DNA of 64,000 bases. Origin: Schistocerca nitens. Its lineage: Eukaryota; Arthropoda; Insecta; Orthoptera; Acrididae. The stretch lies in assembly GCF_023898315.1 (NCBI RefSeq), contig NC_064616.1, forward strand, positions 535,637,102 to 535,701,101, in the 5' to 3' direction. This document shows, piece after piece, positions 1 through 11,729 of this stretch (the first letter of the stretch is position 1; the number at the start of each line of letters is the position of its first letter). Position numbers and translations under genes: made by a program. Under the pieces are notes generated by a model, which was not told where the DNA came from, made no database searches, and saw nothing but the letters and a program-made list of their open reading frames with translations.

Positions 1-723
1 TTGAAGTAAATCTCAGATATCTTCCATAGGATTCAGGTATGGAGAGAGCTATATACATAATGTTATTTGATAAGTAAACGTGCCCACATGAATACGTATA
101 ACTAGATTTCCAAATCTTACAGTTTCTACAGAGATATTTGTTTCTTTTGATGTTATTATTTTGTCCAGAGCTGCTGGTCCATATTGTATGCCCATCTGGA
201 AATGATGAGGACATTCTACCAGTGGACAGGAGTAGACAGTTGAAATCAGTTCAGTAGGGGATAGATTATTGTATTGTCCTATTTTCTATTAACTGAGCTA
301 CACTGACACAGAGGCTGCCAGAAGGTGCTACTCAGATAGACAAACCATTTGGTTCGTAGCCACTTTAAATAAGGAGGTGCTGCAGCTGGGAAGCAGTTAA
401 CATACTTACATGAAGCACTCCTTAAACACCATTGTAGTAGTGTGTTGGCTAATTTGCTTTTGACTTAGATTTTGATTTGGATACAACTCTGACTGTTTAT
501 ATACTGCTTACAGTTGATGTGGTATCTGCTCTGGAATTTACTGGCTTAGAATTTATTGGGTAAGGTTGGGCATCCCTGTCTGCTGGCTTGTACTGTTTGT
601 GAAGTTGTTCTGCATCAGTTTGAGCTTTACTCCAAGAACTATGTAGCAGGACTCTACTATCATGCACATAAAGAATAAAAGTCCACCACTGCTTTTGAGG
701 ACTCAGGTTATTTTGTTGCAGTG
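1..723. other. No gene or repeat recognised
   Basis: I see no convincing coding region, transposon protein or SINE here. The sequence is AT-rich and unique-looking. Short open frames in it have no recognisable motif. Confidence 0.4.
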
Positions 724-790
724 TTGGTGGTGGTGGTGGTGGTGGTGGTGGTGGTGGTAGTGGTAGTAGTAGTAGTAGTAGTAGTAGTAG
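724..790. repeat. TGG/TAG trinucleotide microsatellite
   Basis: A run of TGG triplets passes into a run of TAG triplets. The open frame that crosses it on the minus strand (poly-Leu/poly-Pro) is explained by the repeat and is not a gene. Confidence 0.95.
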
Positions 791-1499
791 CACTAGTAGT
801 TCTATTTTATTCGTCTATGGATCACTTTTACAGGGGTATTGGACATGTCACGGTATAGTTGTTTAAGAACAATTCATATATGCAGGCATTTACATACTTA
901 CTGGTCTAGTAAGACACAGATGGGGCAGATAGTTGGCCATGGCATTACAGAACAAACCATCCTGACATTAGTCTGAAGTAGTTTAGGAAAACAATAGAAA
1001 ACCTAAATTACAACAGCCAGACAGAGATTAGAGCCACCAAGATAGAAGGTCAATCAGTTTAAAACAGTGCAAAATCATTCAGTTCATCCTTAATGCACAT
1101 GTTTAACAAACAAGTTATTTATTAATATTAAAAGCTACTGCTGCACTGTCCATTAATTTTTCAGTGACAGTCAGTGCATACATCACATGCACAGTATTTT
1201 GTAACGTAACACTGCACATGCTGTTAGCTGTCAAAAGGACATAGCATATATTTTTGGTTGTGTACTGCAACTTAACACTTGTTTTCCTGAAAAACAGGCT
1301 CACCATGCCCCCATAATCAGTGGGATGTTGAGTAAAGAGATAGGGTAAGATGTTAACATTATCCATTGGAGAATAAAAGTGTGGTGTGAAATAACAGATG
1401 TTTTAGTATTATAATTTTTTTCTGTTATTGTTGTTAATACTTAATTGTGTTACATTTTTACCAAATCCGTACTTTGTGCTATCTTAGTAATCCTTTACA

Positions 1500-2990
1500 T
1501 CAAGGATGTATTACTTAAGGGGTAATTTTTAACTGACTTCTTGTTCCAGTAAACTCTTTAATCTCCTTGGCAAATTACTGTACAATTTCATTCCTTGGTA
1601 TAAAATGCAGTTTTGAGATTTGTGTTTGTTCATTCTTGGTAAATGTAAGTTGTGTCTAGATATTGTTTAATGGCCATGGAAAGAGCTGTTAGTGCAGTAA
1701 TTATCAAGGTTATTTTTTAATGCTCACAAGTGACTGGTAAATAAACTCACAAGGGGAAGTTAAAAGGCTCATTGTTTTGAACAACTCTTTATAATGAGCC
1801 CAATTACTATTTTGGTTATGACCTTTTTCTGTAGTTTGAATAAACTCTGTTCACATTTTGTGGTTTTGTTTCCCACAAAAGAATAGCTAAGAACTGACTG
1901 TCCATTAGAATAATATGTAATTTAAAGACACTGGATGTTATACTCTGATGAAGGAATTTTATGTTTGTTATGCAGTCAACAGAGGCATGATCTACATGTA
2001 ATTTAACAGTGTCATTTTAGAAGGTGCTGATTAACTTACCATTTAGTGCCCTAAAACAATATTAACCATCATCACTGTTGTTGTTGACTCTTGAAACTGA
2101 TTTTTGTGGCATTTGTTTCATTATGCTCAATTAAAGTTTACTGTATACTGGCAAATTGCTAACATCATTGCCCTTTTCCTTTACCTTCTTTGTATGAAGT
2201 TCTTGTGTTTTTCATTGACTGTAATATTTCTGGCATCAATGAAGATAATTTTTTCCTCACAATTAACACTAATGCAAAAGTCATTGATGTGTATTAGCAA
2301 CAGTATTACTTTAATCGGCTTCCATGAGGAATTTTTATATTGATTTATTTTGGTTTTGATAAGTGTTTCATTAAAGGTTTAGCCTTATTTCATACTTTTA
2401 ATAGCTCTGGCCTTTATACCTTATGTGATAAGTATGACTGTAATCAGTCATTAGTTTTATTTCTTACTGTTAGCTTATTCAGTGGAACCTAATATCCAGA
2501 TGCATCACTACTTTAGAAATATCTAAGAATATCCCTGTGACACACTCATCTTTGTGAAGTACCACTTTTGTGAATGCTACTATGGGAAATCACGTACTTC
2601 TATGCTTTCAGAACCCAACTGCGATCCACTTACATTGTATATTTATTCAGATATTATCTTTCTTTAACAGATGCATGACTCTTGCCTGTTTTAAATACTT
2701 TGGAAGATTCACTGATCAAAGAGAGTCACTTTTTGTTAATGGAGCTTGTTTGCTCAATATGCGTTGTTTCACTACACAGGCTGATGTTTCATTCAAGTTT
2801 GCTTACTTCATTTTTTTAGGTTTCTTACAGTGTTACTCTCATGCTTTATGGATGGTAATAACGTCATTGTACTTATTGCATTATTACAGGTGTGTTGTTT
2901 GTTTATGGAAGCTCATGTTGTTATCCTTGCAGTACTGGAATAGTGGTCATTTACAAAGTTTTCTCATGCTATCGATCATTTAGTACTTTA
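1500..2990 (-). pseudogene. Decayed LINE reverse transcriptase (CR1/Jockey type)
   Basis: The minus strand translates, with several stops and frameshifts, into recognisable pieces of a LINE reverse transcriptase. Around 2340-2210 it reads LLLIHINDFCISVNCEEKII followed by FIDAR, which matches the 'GPLLFLIYINDL ... FADD' catalytic block; the FADD aspartates are altered. Around 1900-1750 it reads ILLWETKPQNVNRVYSNYRK, matching the region C-terminal to the catalytic core, and 1640-1540 resembles the 'VKLYNKLP' C-terminal end. There is no continuous frame, so the copy is old and inactive. The limits are approximate and the clade is uncertain. Confidence 0.6.
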
Positions 2991-3997
2991 TTCTCTTCTC
3001 TTATATTTGTATATTATTATGCTTTACATTCTTCCTCGTGGTTTCCTGTTTAATGATGTTACAGACTGCTTTGCTTTTATTCATTTTATTGTGTATTATT
3101 TCTTCATTATATGATATTATTGTAACAATTAGCAGCATACTATAAATACTTATTGTACCTATGTTCAGAAATTTCATGTCTCTGGCTATTATAAATCTGT
3201 CTGAAGGAACTGGAAATGAAATTTTATGTTCTGTTGATGCTACTATCTTAAGTTGTTACTAAAAAGGTAAATTCCGTATGTAAATAAAAAAGTAAATAGT
3301 CAATGCTCACAATTAATTAACTTAGTTCGTTATCTCAAAATAATTAAAATTCTCTGCCATCTTTATGAGTTTAATCATAATGCCTTGGGCTATGCCATAC
3401 ACAAGGTGATTTAGCGATTTTTGTCACCCAGATATTTCTGGAGCAGTTTTAGCTAACTTAATTCTGTTATTACCTGTATGAATTTTAAGTTGGTTCTAAC
3501 TAAATGACATAGTATCTTGCTATATCAATTGGTATTAACAGAGCTCATATTGCGTCTTTTGCTAAGAAGTTTTAAACTGCATTACTTGCTGGAGGTTTTG
3601 CCAAAACACTTCCAGTCCTAAGTTCTTGTTCAAACAGCTCCACACAAATTATCCACAAATTATGCCTTGCATACCACTCAGCAATGAAATGTGCTGCTCC
3701 ATCATGAACAGCATTTTGTGTTGCATGCCAGTGGGGAGTAAACATGTCGGCTGCTCTCACACATTCAAACTTAATGACACAACAATGTACTCATCACAGA
3801 GCTTGGTGGAATGCGCATTTGCAGGCATCTGACAGCCAGAAATTGGTGCATCAAAATCAAGTTTTCCAACTTTTTGGTGATAGACAGTTTTCCTGTCCAT
3901 TAACAAGAACAATTTCTGGGCCTGACAAATAGTTTGTGGCCAGTTTTATTTTGCTCACCCTGTACAAACATGAGAGTACTAAATGTCATGAGAGAGC
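2991..3997. other. No gene recognised
   Basis: AT-rich sequence. A short minus-strand frame at 3572-3760 has no motif I know. I see no SINE or transposon end. Confidence 0.35.
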
Positions 3998-4245
3998 GAA
4001 GTCATGCAGTGGTTAGCACACTGACTTTGCATTTGAGAGTACAACAGTTTAGCTACCCAGCCACTCATCCTGATTTATGTTTCCTGTGATTTTCCTAAAT
4101 TGCTTAAGGCACATGGCATAAAGGTTCCTTCAGAAGGACACAGACAATTTCCTTCCCCATTCATCGAAAGTCTGAGCTTTTGCTCCATCTCTACTGGCCT
4201 CATTGTCAATGGGAAGTAAATCTTTAATCATCTTTCATAAATATC
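3998..4245 (+). repeat. Diverged tRNA-derived SINE (third type)
   Basis: 'gcagtggttagcacactgactttgcatt' resembles a tRNA-like head (A box 'tggttagcac'). It is followed by the body typical of a SINE family common in Orthoptera: 'atcctgatttatgtttcctg', 'cctaaattgcttaaggcac', 'ggttccttcagaagg' and 'cagacaatttccttcccc'. The B box is degraded and no clean TSD is visible. Recognition of the family is from memory. Confidence 0.55.
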
Positions 4246-4860
4246 ATGATTTGGACCTACAGTTGAGTGTTGGGGAAGTGACCTCAGATGATATGGATTT
4301 AGTTAATTAATGGTTATGAAGACAGTAATGACAGGATTAGAAGTGACATGGATGAAATAGGAATAGCAACTACACACACAAGTTTGAGTTTTGTGAAAGT
4401 TGTGGTATCCACCACTATTAAATCTCTCCACCAAGCAGCGGAGCACTCCATTATGCATGGGTGGGAAACCCGTTGTTGGCCTCACTTCTCCAAGTGTGGC
4501 CCACTGCTAACATCGCAGGCCGCCTTCGCACAAGTGCCCTTCATACCATAGCAATTGACCACCCATAACAGTCAGTGATTGGCCACCCAGAATATACAGC
4601 AACCCCAGCTGATGGCGCCATTTGCTATGGAGCCTTATTTAATGCCACTACTGACATCTATGAGTGAGTTCTCAGCATGCTAAGTTCTACTCCACAACTC
4701 AGAAGTGTTACGTTCCAGTAGACTTGCTGTACAATGTTGATCTGACTGCACTCGGGACTTCGAATCTGAATGCTATACTGGAACTTGGACTTCAACGTAC
4801 GCTAGCCTTGCCTTAGTATGTCAACAGAACATTTCTGTGTCAATAAACTGTAGAACAGTG
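4246..4860. other. No gene recognised; possible old LTR end
   Basis: No coding motif is seen. The part from about 4600 to 4860 ends in 'gtgtcaataaactgtagaacagtga', with an AATAAA signal, and could be the 3' part of an old solo LTR. No partner LTR or TSD is present to prove this. Confidence 0.25.
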
Positions 4861-4939
4861 ATACACACACACAAATTTCAAGCTTTCGCCACCCACGGTT
4901 GCTTCATCAGGAAAGAGGGAAGGAGCACGTGGAATGTTT

Positions 4940-4942
<3 letters not shown>
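4861..4942 (+). repeat. Partial copy of the palindromic repeat end
   Basis: 'cacacacaaatttcaagctttcgcc...cggttgcttcatcaggaaagagggaagga' resembles the left arm of the large palindrome at about 5100-5160. It ends in 'cacgtggaatgtttccct', which recurs directly at about 5613 on the other side of the palindrome. This suggests a nested or truncated second copy of the same repeat family. Confidence 0.6.

Positions 4943-5031
<89 letters not shown>
4943..5031. repeat. TA dinucleotide microsatellite
   Basis: An uninterrupted run of TA of about 88 bp abuts the palindrome at 5031. A shorter TA run ('attatatatatatag') lies on the other side near 5632. Poly-Tyr/Ile open frames across it are artefacts. Confidence 0.97.
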
Positions 5032-5034
<3 letters not shown>

Positions 5035-5606
5035 CCAAAGATGATGTGACTTACCAAATGAAAGTGCTGGCAGGTCGACAGACAAACAAACAAACACAAA
5101 CATACACACAAAATTCAAGCTTTCGCAACAAACTGTTGCCTCATTAGGAAAGAGGGAAGGAGGGGGAAAGACGAAAGGATGTGGGTTTTAAGGGAGAGGG
5201 TAAGGAGTCATTCCAATCCCGGGAGCGGAAAGACTTACCTTAGGGGGAAAAAAGGACGGGTATACACTCGCACACACACACATATCCATCCACACATATA
5301 CAGACACAAGCAGACAAATATGTCTGCTTGTGTCTGTATATGTGTGGATGGATATGTGTGTGTGTGCGAGTGTATACCCGTCCTTTTTTCCCCCTAAGGT
5401 AAGTCTTTCCGCTCCCGGGATTGGAATGACTCCTTACCCTCTCCCTTAAAACCCACATCCTTTCGTCTTTCCCCCTCCTTCCCTCTTTCCTGATGAGGCA
5501 ACAGTTTGTTGTGAAAGCTTGAAATTTGTGTGTTTGTTTGTGTGTCTGTCGACCTGCCAGCACTTTCATTTGGTAAGTCACATCATCTTTGTTTTTAGAT
5601 ATATTT
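5031..5606. mobile_element. Near-perfect palindromic foldback repeat, arms about 286 bp
   Basis: The sequence is a long inverted repeat centred at about 5318 with only the bases 'aata' as a spacer. The left arm starts with 'aaccaaagatgatgtgactt' and the right arm ends with its complement 'aagtcacatcatctttgttt'. Arms match almost base for base through 'cccgggagcggaaagactta' and the '(ac)n catatccatcc' region. It has no coding capacity. The structure fits a foldback or MITE-like element, or a unit doubled head to head. The flanking 'cacgtggaatgtttccct' copies belong to the same family. Confidence 0.85.
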
Positions 5607-6465
5607 TTCCTACGTGGAATGTTTCCCTCTATTATATATATATAGTGTTAATCCTGGTTATAGCAGAGGTCTTGTAGTGCCATGATCAATCCTGGCTTAA
5701 CACAGCTGTGAGCCTTATGAAAACGAGGTTGAGAAGACTGCTGCTGACTGAAATGATACCTTATTTAAATGCAGTGTCTGTTGCTACAATTGGAAAATGG
5801 TGATGGCCTACACCTGAAGAGCTGTTGGATGAGCTTCTTGCAGAAAATGTATTATGGGCCACTGTCACACATAGAATGATCCCTAGGATTATTGGTGTGA
5901 GTGGTATTTTTTAAAGTTAGTGTCAGGATTTAGTTACCCTGTCGCGAAAAAAGTTAAAATAACAGTAGAGTTCTATAAATGATTAAGAATGCACAGTAAT
6001 ATAAGCCTGTTTCAGCAGAATATTAGAAAAGAGAGTAGTAAGGCAGAAGAGCTCCTTTTCTGCTTGTAAAATTTAGAGACCTCTGGATATATGGACATCC
6101 TGTACCTGTCTGAGCACCAGATAACCAAAGGATTAGAAAAGTTACATACATAAAGAAATACACTGTAGTGTATTACTCATGTAGAGCTAATACTGAAATG
6201 GGAGCAGTTGTTAAACGTATTAGGACAGAACAGAAGGTCAAAAACATTGCAAGAAGTAGATTCTGCAGTGGTCAGCATATAGAAGCATGTCCTTGCGAAT
6301 TAATACTGAAAAATAGTACACTTTTAATTGCTACTGTATGTAGATACTCACTGGGGAATCTTGAACTGTTAATGAGGCATATGGATTCCATACTATGCTG
6401 TTAGACAGCAGAAGGCAGTTAACAGCCTGTAGTGATTTCGCCATAGATATTCTAAAGGATTCTTA
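5607..6465. other. No gene recognised
   Basis: After the short TA run at about 5632 I see no element or gene. An open frame at 6168-6404 has no recognisable domain. Confidence 0.35.
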
Positions 6466-6693
6466 TACACTGAAGAGGCAAATAAACTGGTTCACCTGCC
6501 TAATGTTGTGTAGGGCCTCCGTGAGCACACAGAAGTGCCGCTCTACATGATGTGGCATGGGCTTGACTAATTTCTGAAGTAGTGCTGGAGGGAACTGACA
6601 CCATGAATCCTGCAGAGCTGTCCATAAATCCGTAAGAGTAAGAGGGGGTGGAGATCTCTTCTGAACAACACCTTGCAAGGCATCGCAGATATA
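6466..6693 (-). mobile_element. Tc1-family transposon, 3'-terminal fragment
   Basis: The left edge 'tacactgaagaggcaaataaactgg' looks like a Tc1-type terminal repeat next to a TA. Read on the minus strand it encodes a transposase C-terminus: VQKRSPPPLTLTDLWTALQD, SWCQFPPALLQKLVKPMPHH, ending close to the terminal repeat. This is the usual Tc1 ending (tryptophan-rich segment, then 'L..SMP.RV'). The DDE catalytic core and the other end are missing, so it is a truncated relic. Confidence 0.8.
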
Positions 6694-7866
6694 AGGCCTA
6701 CATAGTTATTAGGACAACAATATTAATTTAAAAGTACAAATCCACCTGCTACTATATTATTTGTGTTGTTATGGGAGGTCAGATGAATATCAAGCTCCAA
6801 GAAAGATTATTTCTATTGTTATGGGAGGTCAGATAAATATTACCTTTCAGGGATGGTTATTTTTAGACATCAAATTCACAAACCATAATTAGTTATTTAC
6901 TGAAGAGAATACTGAAAAAAGTAAAAAAAAAAGAAAATATAATTTAATAACAAAAAGTAAATAAACCACGAAACATTTGCGACGCGATAAAAAAAAGCTG
7001 CAGTGAGATTAGATCTGACACATACTACAGCTACTAGAACAAGCTGACACCCCATCAAGAAGCTACCGATCTCTTCTATTTAGCGCAACGGTCGATTAGG
7101 CCTACCGTAGATGAAAAACGAATATTAAACTGCATAAAACAGATATTGGAAGGCACAGCCACTATCTCGTGTAAACCGTGCGTAAGGACTTATATAAATA
7201 TGCCACTCAGCTGATACATTTCTGTTAGCTGAAAACTATAGAGACACCAACTGGCGGTCGAAGTAACTGCAATATTTTTACTATGACCATTTGTCTGTTT
7301 GGTTAAAGATTAGACTATCATAAAACGGAATCTTCTGAAAGAATGTGGAACCTAGAATAATTTGTAGAGAATAAAGATTGGAAATATTACGTCCACAGGT
7401 GTTAATAAAGAAAAAGTCAATTGATTCCAGTTAGATTCGTAACTCTCGTCCTTTACCTTCGTAAACCGTCAGCCTACCCACATTTTTTTATGTTTTATTT
7501 TCTACTTTTTTGTTTTTTGTTGTTTCCTTTCATTTTTATTTTTACTTTTTACTTTTTCACACTTTTTTATTTTAAATGGGATTCGTTTAATAGAGATAAA
7601 TGGCGAACTTAATTTAAGCACTTATTACTCTTGGTTGAATGAAATGTATTTCATCGCACGTGAAAAAAAAAATCATTTCTTCGGGACATTATGGAGGAAA
7701 TTAACTATATCTGCATGAAAAGAATTTTTTGTTTTTCTATTTAAATAAAAGCAATTTTTGTTGCTATAGGTTCATCTTCCAAATGACTGAAAGTCAATCG
7801 CGTTTTTATTTGTTTATTTATTTATTTTTACGAAGTTTCTTCGATCTATGTACTTGCTCCTCCCGT
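6694..7866. other. No gene recognised; short local duplication
   Basis: AT-rich. A segment of about 30 bp containing 'ttgttatgggaggtcagat' occurs at about 6765 and again at about 6812. T-rich runs lie near 7490-7570. No coding motif. Confidence 0.35.
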
Positions 7867-7876
7867 GTTACCGATT

Positions 7877-8075
7877 GCCGGCCGAAGTGGCCGAGTGGTT
7901 CTAGGCGCTACAGTCCGGAACCGCGCGACTGCTACGGTCGCAGGTTCGAATCCTGCCTCGGGCATGGATGTGTGTAATGTCCTTAGGTTAGTTAGGTTTA
8001 ATTAGTTCTAAGTTCTAGGGGACTGATGACCTCAGAAGTTAAGTCCCATAGTGCTCAGAGCCATTTGAACCATTT
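7877..8075 (+). repeat. tRNA-derived SINE with 10-bp TSD (family A, +)
   Basis: A full-length copy. It has the tRNA-like head with A box 'tggccgagtggtt' and B box 'ggttcgaatcc', the body 'atgtccttaggttagttagg', and the 3' end 'gctcagagccatttgaaccattt'. The target-site duplication 'gttaccgatt' is at 7867-7876 and 8076-8085. The Leu/Ser-like A box suggests a tRNA origin, and Pol III transcription is expected. Confidence 0.93.
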
Positions 8076-8623
8076 GTTACCGATTTCTGCTACTAGTCTC
8101 ATTACTGTATCATTTACGTGAAACACCTATAGCACTGTAAGAGATTCTTCTATAGTCTCTGCTTTCAGACTGTGTCGATTACCTATTAACTAGCATAACG
8201 CAGAGCACTTGCGGGGATTCCCTGATCATGATATACATCTTGTTGTCAAATGTTTTCCGATGATTGTCACCCTGCGCAATCCGAAAATATTCCACTTACA
8301 TGTAGCACAAATATTCGGAGAATAATAATGTAGGTGGCTGTATGTCCGATCATCCACAGCGCTGCATTTTGTTTCATAACAGGGTATCGCATGCGATCAG
8401 GTCGCGTCAGTTCACGAACGTTGAGTTAGCATGCGTTCGCCCTGTCGATGATTGCCAATCGGTGGCTGAGAAAGTTCCACATGTCCAACGTTGCTCCGCA
8501 AACAAATCTGTGGCGAGCGAGTCAACCTTCCCCCCTTTGTGGAAGGCTCCTATTTCACTAATTTTGTCATTGACAATCAGATACCACCGTGATCGAACCC
8601 GTGAAGGCAGGAACGGCTGGTGA

Positions 8624-9139
8624 ATGTTTCGTTCGCCAAAGTACTGTCCAGTTCACCTGTGGTTCCTTTCCTTCAATGGGGTTTGCACGTGGGATCTTTG
8701 TCATGATTCTGAATATTTTCTTGTTGAGGAGCTGTTAAGTGCTTGGAGCGCTGGCACGCACATATCTAAATTCAAGGAAGCATTTCTGGATGAGCTGATA
8801 TTCTGGAGGAAGGATCTTCGCGAGGTGTATCGGTGAGGATAGGGTCGTTGATCTCATACTGTTTAAGAGACTGCAGAGAATGCACACGTCCTGACGCTGT
8901 ATTTCTTTTCTCATTAAGTTGATGAGGAGTGTTACACGTTGGTGTCGGACGCTGATTAGCCCAAGGCCTCCCCGTGAGAGAGGAAGAGTGAGTGCCGTGA
9001 ACTCCACTTTAAAGATGTTGCTACGTAGAAGAGACCAGCTGAATACCCACTGGATATTCGCCGCCAAGGCTACAGGGAGCGGAAGTACTTGGACAATGTA
9101 GTACATTTTGCTTGGGATGGCTACATGAATTGTTCGCAT
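8624..9139 (-). pseudogene. C-terminal part of the decayed LINE ORF2
   Basis: The minus frame at 9139-8735 continues downstream of the reverse transcriptase in the same LINE. It has the features of a region after the RT thumb, for example FTALTLPLSRGGLGLISVRH, where 'LP...GGLGL' is typical of I/R1/Jockey-type C-termini. No zinc-knuckle is clear. Nonfunctional. Confidence 0.55.
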
Positions 9140-9294
9140 CTTTTACAGAATGTTCAGGCGTTTGTCGGAGAGTAGTTTTAGTGAGGCCTTGACGTGGTGC
9201 AGGAGGTCCTCCCTGTTCTTAGTTTTCATGCGGTCAGGTGTGGCCTCCCAGAAGATGCACAGAGAACGGTGTGAGATCTGTTGCTCAGTCCATG

Positions 9295-9880
9295 TCACTT
9301 CAGGAGTTTCGTCAAAGCCGCCACGAAGGGGAAGTATGGTAATCTTTCTGCTGCTGATCTGTGGCCAGACGCCTTGATGTAGATGTTAAGTACATCTTGC
9401 AGGGAGGTCAGGTCTTGTTGGGAAGACACAACAACAGATAAATCGTCTGCGTATGCTGTGCAACTGATCCGCGTGTTCTGAGACACTAGTTCTCTAATTC
9501 TGTTTTCAATGAGACGTAGTAGTGGTTCAATGGCTGTGGCATACAGTATAGAGCCATCGACAGCGGGCGTCCTTGGCGGACAGATCGACAAATCATTGAT
9601 TAAAATCCGACAGGAAGCATTAGATAATAGACCGCGGAGAATTGTTGTTGTAAGATCGCCATATCCCATATTCTTCAAGGCTTCAATTAAAACCTAATGC
9701 CTCACGTTGTAAAACGCTTTAGAGAAGTCTAAAAATACAATTTCTCCTTTAGTTCCGGCCGCTGCAGCGGAGCATATCAAGTCTCCTAGTCTGTATGCTA
9801 GAGTAAGAATGCTTGTACGAGGGATGATACAATGTTGGTAGGTGCCTAAAGTCTTCTCCAATAGTGATTCCATGTGAACA
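9295..9880 (-). pseudogene. LINE reverse transcriptase core (YADD), decayed
   Basis: On the minus strand about 9760-9700 reads EIVFLDFSKAFYNVRH (the RT block with the first catalytic aspartate, FLDFSKAF). 9678-9295 then has LRGLLSNASCRILINDLSIC, 'PRTPAVDGSILYATAIEPLL' and CTAYADDLSVVV (YADD, the catalytic pair). The stop just before 9678 and further breaks show that it is dead. The likely family is the I/R1/Loa group; I cannot choose between them. Confidence 0.75.
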
Positions 9881-10034
9881 TTCGTCGCACGTGCAATGAT
9901 TCTGAATTCTGCATTAAGCAGCGTGACATGCCGCAGGTCGCTTACATGCGCGCTTTGACCAGGGAGAAGTACGACTATCCCTTCTTTCAGAGCGTCCTGT
10001 ACTGGTACGCCTCGTCACACATAATTAGCAATAG

Positions 10035-10380
10035 GACTTCGAAGGAGAGCTTCTGTGAAGTTTGGAAGGTAGGAGACGAGATACTGGCAGAAGTAAAGCT
10101 GTGAGGACGGGGCGCGGATCGTGCTTGGGTAGCTCAGATGGTAGAGCACTTGCCCACGAAAGGCAAAGGTCCCGAGTTCGAGTCTCTAATGGCTCTGAGC
10201 ACTATGGGACTTAACATCTGAGGTCATCAGTCCCCTAGAACTTAGAACTATTTAAACGTAATTAACCTAAGGACATCACACACATCCATGCCCGAGGCAG
10301 GATTCGAACCTGCGGCCGTAGCGGTCGCGCGGTTCCAGACTGAAGCGCCTAGAACCGCTAGTTCGAGTCTCGGTTTCATG
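10035..10380 (+). mobile_element. tRNA-like repeat (301-bp family), single copy with 11-bp TSD
   Basis: This has the body 'ggagagcttctgtgaagttt', 'ggtaggagacgagatactgg' and 'gaagtaaagctgtgagga', then a tRNA-like part (A box 'tagctcagatggtagagc', B box 'gagttcgagtctc'). It is the same family as the tandem units at 28.2-29.7 kb. The host LINE is duplicated on both sides: 'attagcaatag' at 10024-10034 and 10381-10391. So the family can insert as a single retroposon. A family A SINE is nested inside it. Confidence 0.8.
10187..10360 (-). repeat. SINE family A (-), nested in the tRNA-like repeat
   Basis: A minus-strand copy running from 'aatggctctgagcactatgg' to 'gcgcctagaaccgcta', slightly truncated at both ends. 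The TSD 'gttcgagtctc' lies at 10176-10186 and 10361-10371, inside the B-box region of the host repeat. Confidence 0.88.
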
Positions 10381-11141
10381 ATTAGCAATAGTTTGAAGAG
10401 ACTGTTTGAGCATTTCCCAGTAGCATTGGTAGAATTATGCTCCCAGGCCATCAGGCACTGGCGATTTTTCCTTAGCTGCGCGATTTCGTCGCTGGTAAAT
10501 GGGGCTTGCTAAGTGACTCTATCCGCCTCTTGCAGCTGTTCTTCGATGTGTTTAGCAGTACGTAACAGGCCTGATCGTCGATATTTTATCATATTTCACA
10601 CAGTGTACTATAATACGCCCGGGAGTCCATAATCCCCCTCTGGGTATCTACTCGCTGGCCGGAGTCATTCAAAACTTCAGCAATTAGCTGAGCTTTCCCT
10701 AGCGTGCACGTTGCAAAATATGGCCTCTACGTCTTTTGGTCATGACTGAACAAAGACTCCATGGAGCTGCGTTCGTCATATGTCAGTAATTTTAGCTTTA
10801 AAATACCTGAGCTTTGCATGTGATGCAGCGTCTAGGTCAGTAGTTCTTTGATGAAGGTCCTTGATACTTTGACAGCAAAAGACTATGCTCGATTTTGCCT
10901 GAATCGTTTCCACCGTTCGTACTGTTTCACTACTGGCTGCAGCGTAGGCTTTTCGAAGCGAATCCACCATGTCACAGCGTCGGGATGGTGGTGTCTTTGT
11001 AGAAGATTTTGATCCCAGTTGAGTCTTATTTCACTTCCAAGCTCGGAGTCCTGCAGGAGGCTAGTATTCAGCTTCCAGTAGCCGAAACCTCGAGAGACCT
11101 GTTATCGTTGAAGATTTAGAAAACGGGAATAGGCACGGTGG

Positions 11142-11164
11142 TAAAAAAAAAAAAAAAAAAAAAA
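11142..11164. repeat. Poly(A) tract
   Basis: A run of about 22 A on the plus strand inside the decayed LINE, read as poly(T) in the element's own orientation. It probably arose by slippage or as the tail of a lost minor insertion. Confidence 0.8.
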
Positions 11165-11329
11165 ACCAACAGACTGGTGGTATGTTATCGCCCGTGACGT
11201 AGTGTTTCAGAGCGGGAGAAACATTTAACCTATCCAGCCCGTATGCTGCACAGTAGGGTAGAAAGGTAAATGCGACGCGGAGCCGTGCAACTGTTCCCAA
11301 GTGTCGACGAGATGAAGACCGGTGACCAG

Positions 11330-11729
11330 CTCGTGACTCTCATTCTATTTGGGCAATTGATACTTGTCATGGAGGACGCTGTTATAGTCTCCAGCGATAA
11401 GTAGTGGACCGCCGTTGGTGCCGATACGACTTCATAGCTCTTCTTTTACAAAACAGTTAGCGCTCGTGTCGTTTGTTTGAGCCTGATGGAGCATAGATGT
11501 CAATTATCTGCGTTCCGCTGACGGTACATGAGATGCCTCGACCATTATGAAGACGCTGGACACTCGTGAAGGGAATGCCGTAACGCATCAAGATTGCGGT
11601 TCCAACAGAATCTTCCCTACTCACATTAAAAATGGCGGTATAACCTGCAATAGCAATATCAATGGAGGTGATTTCCTGAGGAAGAGCAATATCGATCACA
11701 GTGCCGTACAGAAAGTCTGCAAGAGACAC
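11330..11729 (-). pseudogene. LINE apurinic endonuclease domain, decayed
   Basis: The minus frame at 11729-11457 contains GTAILMRYGIPFTSVQRLHN and GRGISCTVSGTQIIDIYAPS, the usual endonuclease segment 'GR...v.g..iiniYAPSG'. About 11430-11380 in another frame reads PLLIAGDYNSVLHD, equivalent to the 'GDFN' catalytic block. A frameshift separates the two. It belongs to the same element as the YADD reverse transcriptase. Confidence 0.72.

Noticed and set aside
497-793. Poly-Leu/poly-Pro protein on the minus strand
   Set aside because: Explained by the TGG/TAG microsatellite.
2570-2983. 137-codon plus-strand frame
   Set aside because: It is antisense to the decayed LINE reverse transcriptase at 1500-2990 and has no domain.
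4837-5147. Open frames rich in Tyr-Ile
   Set aside because: They are translations of the TA microsatellite and palindrome arms.
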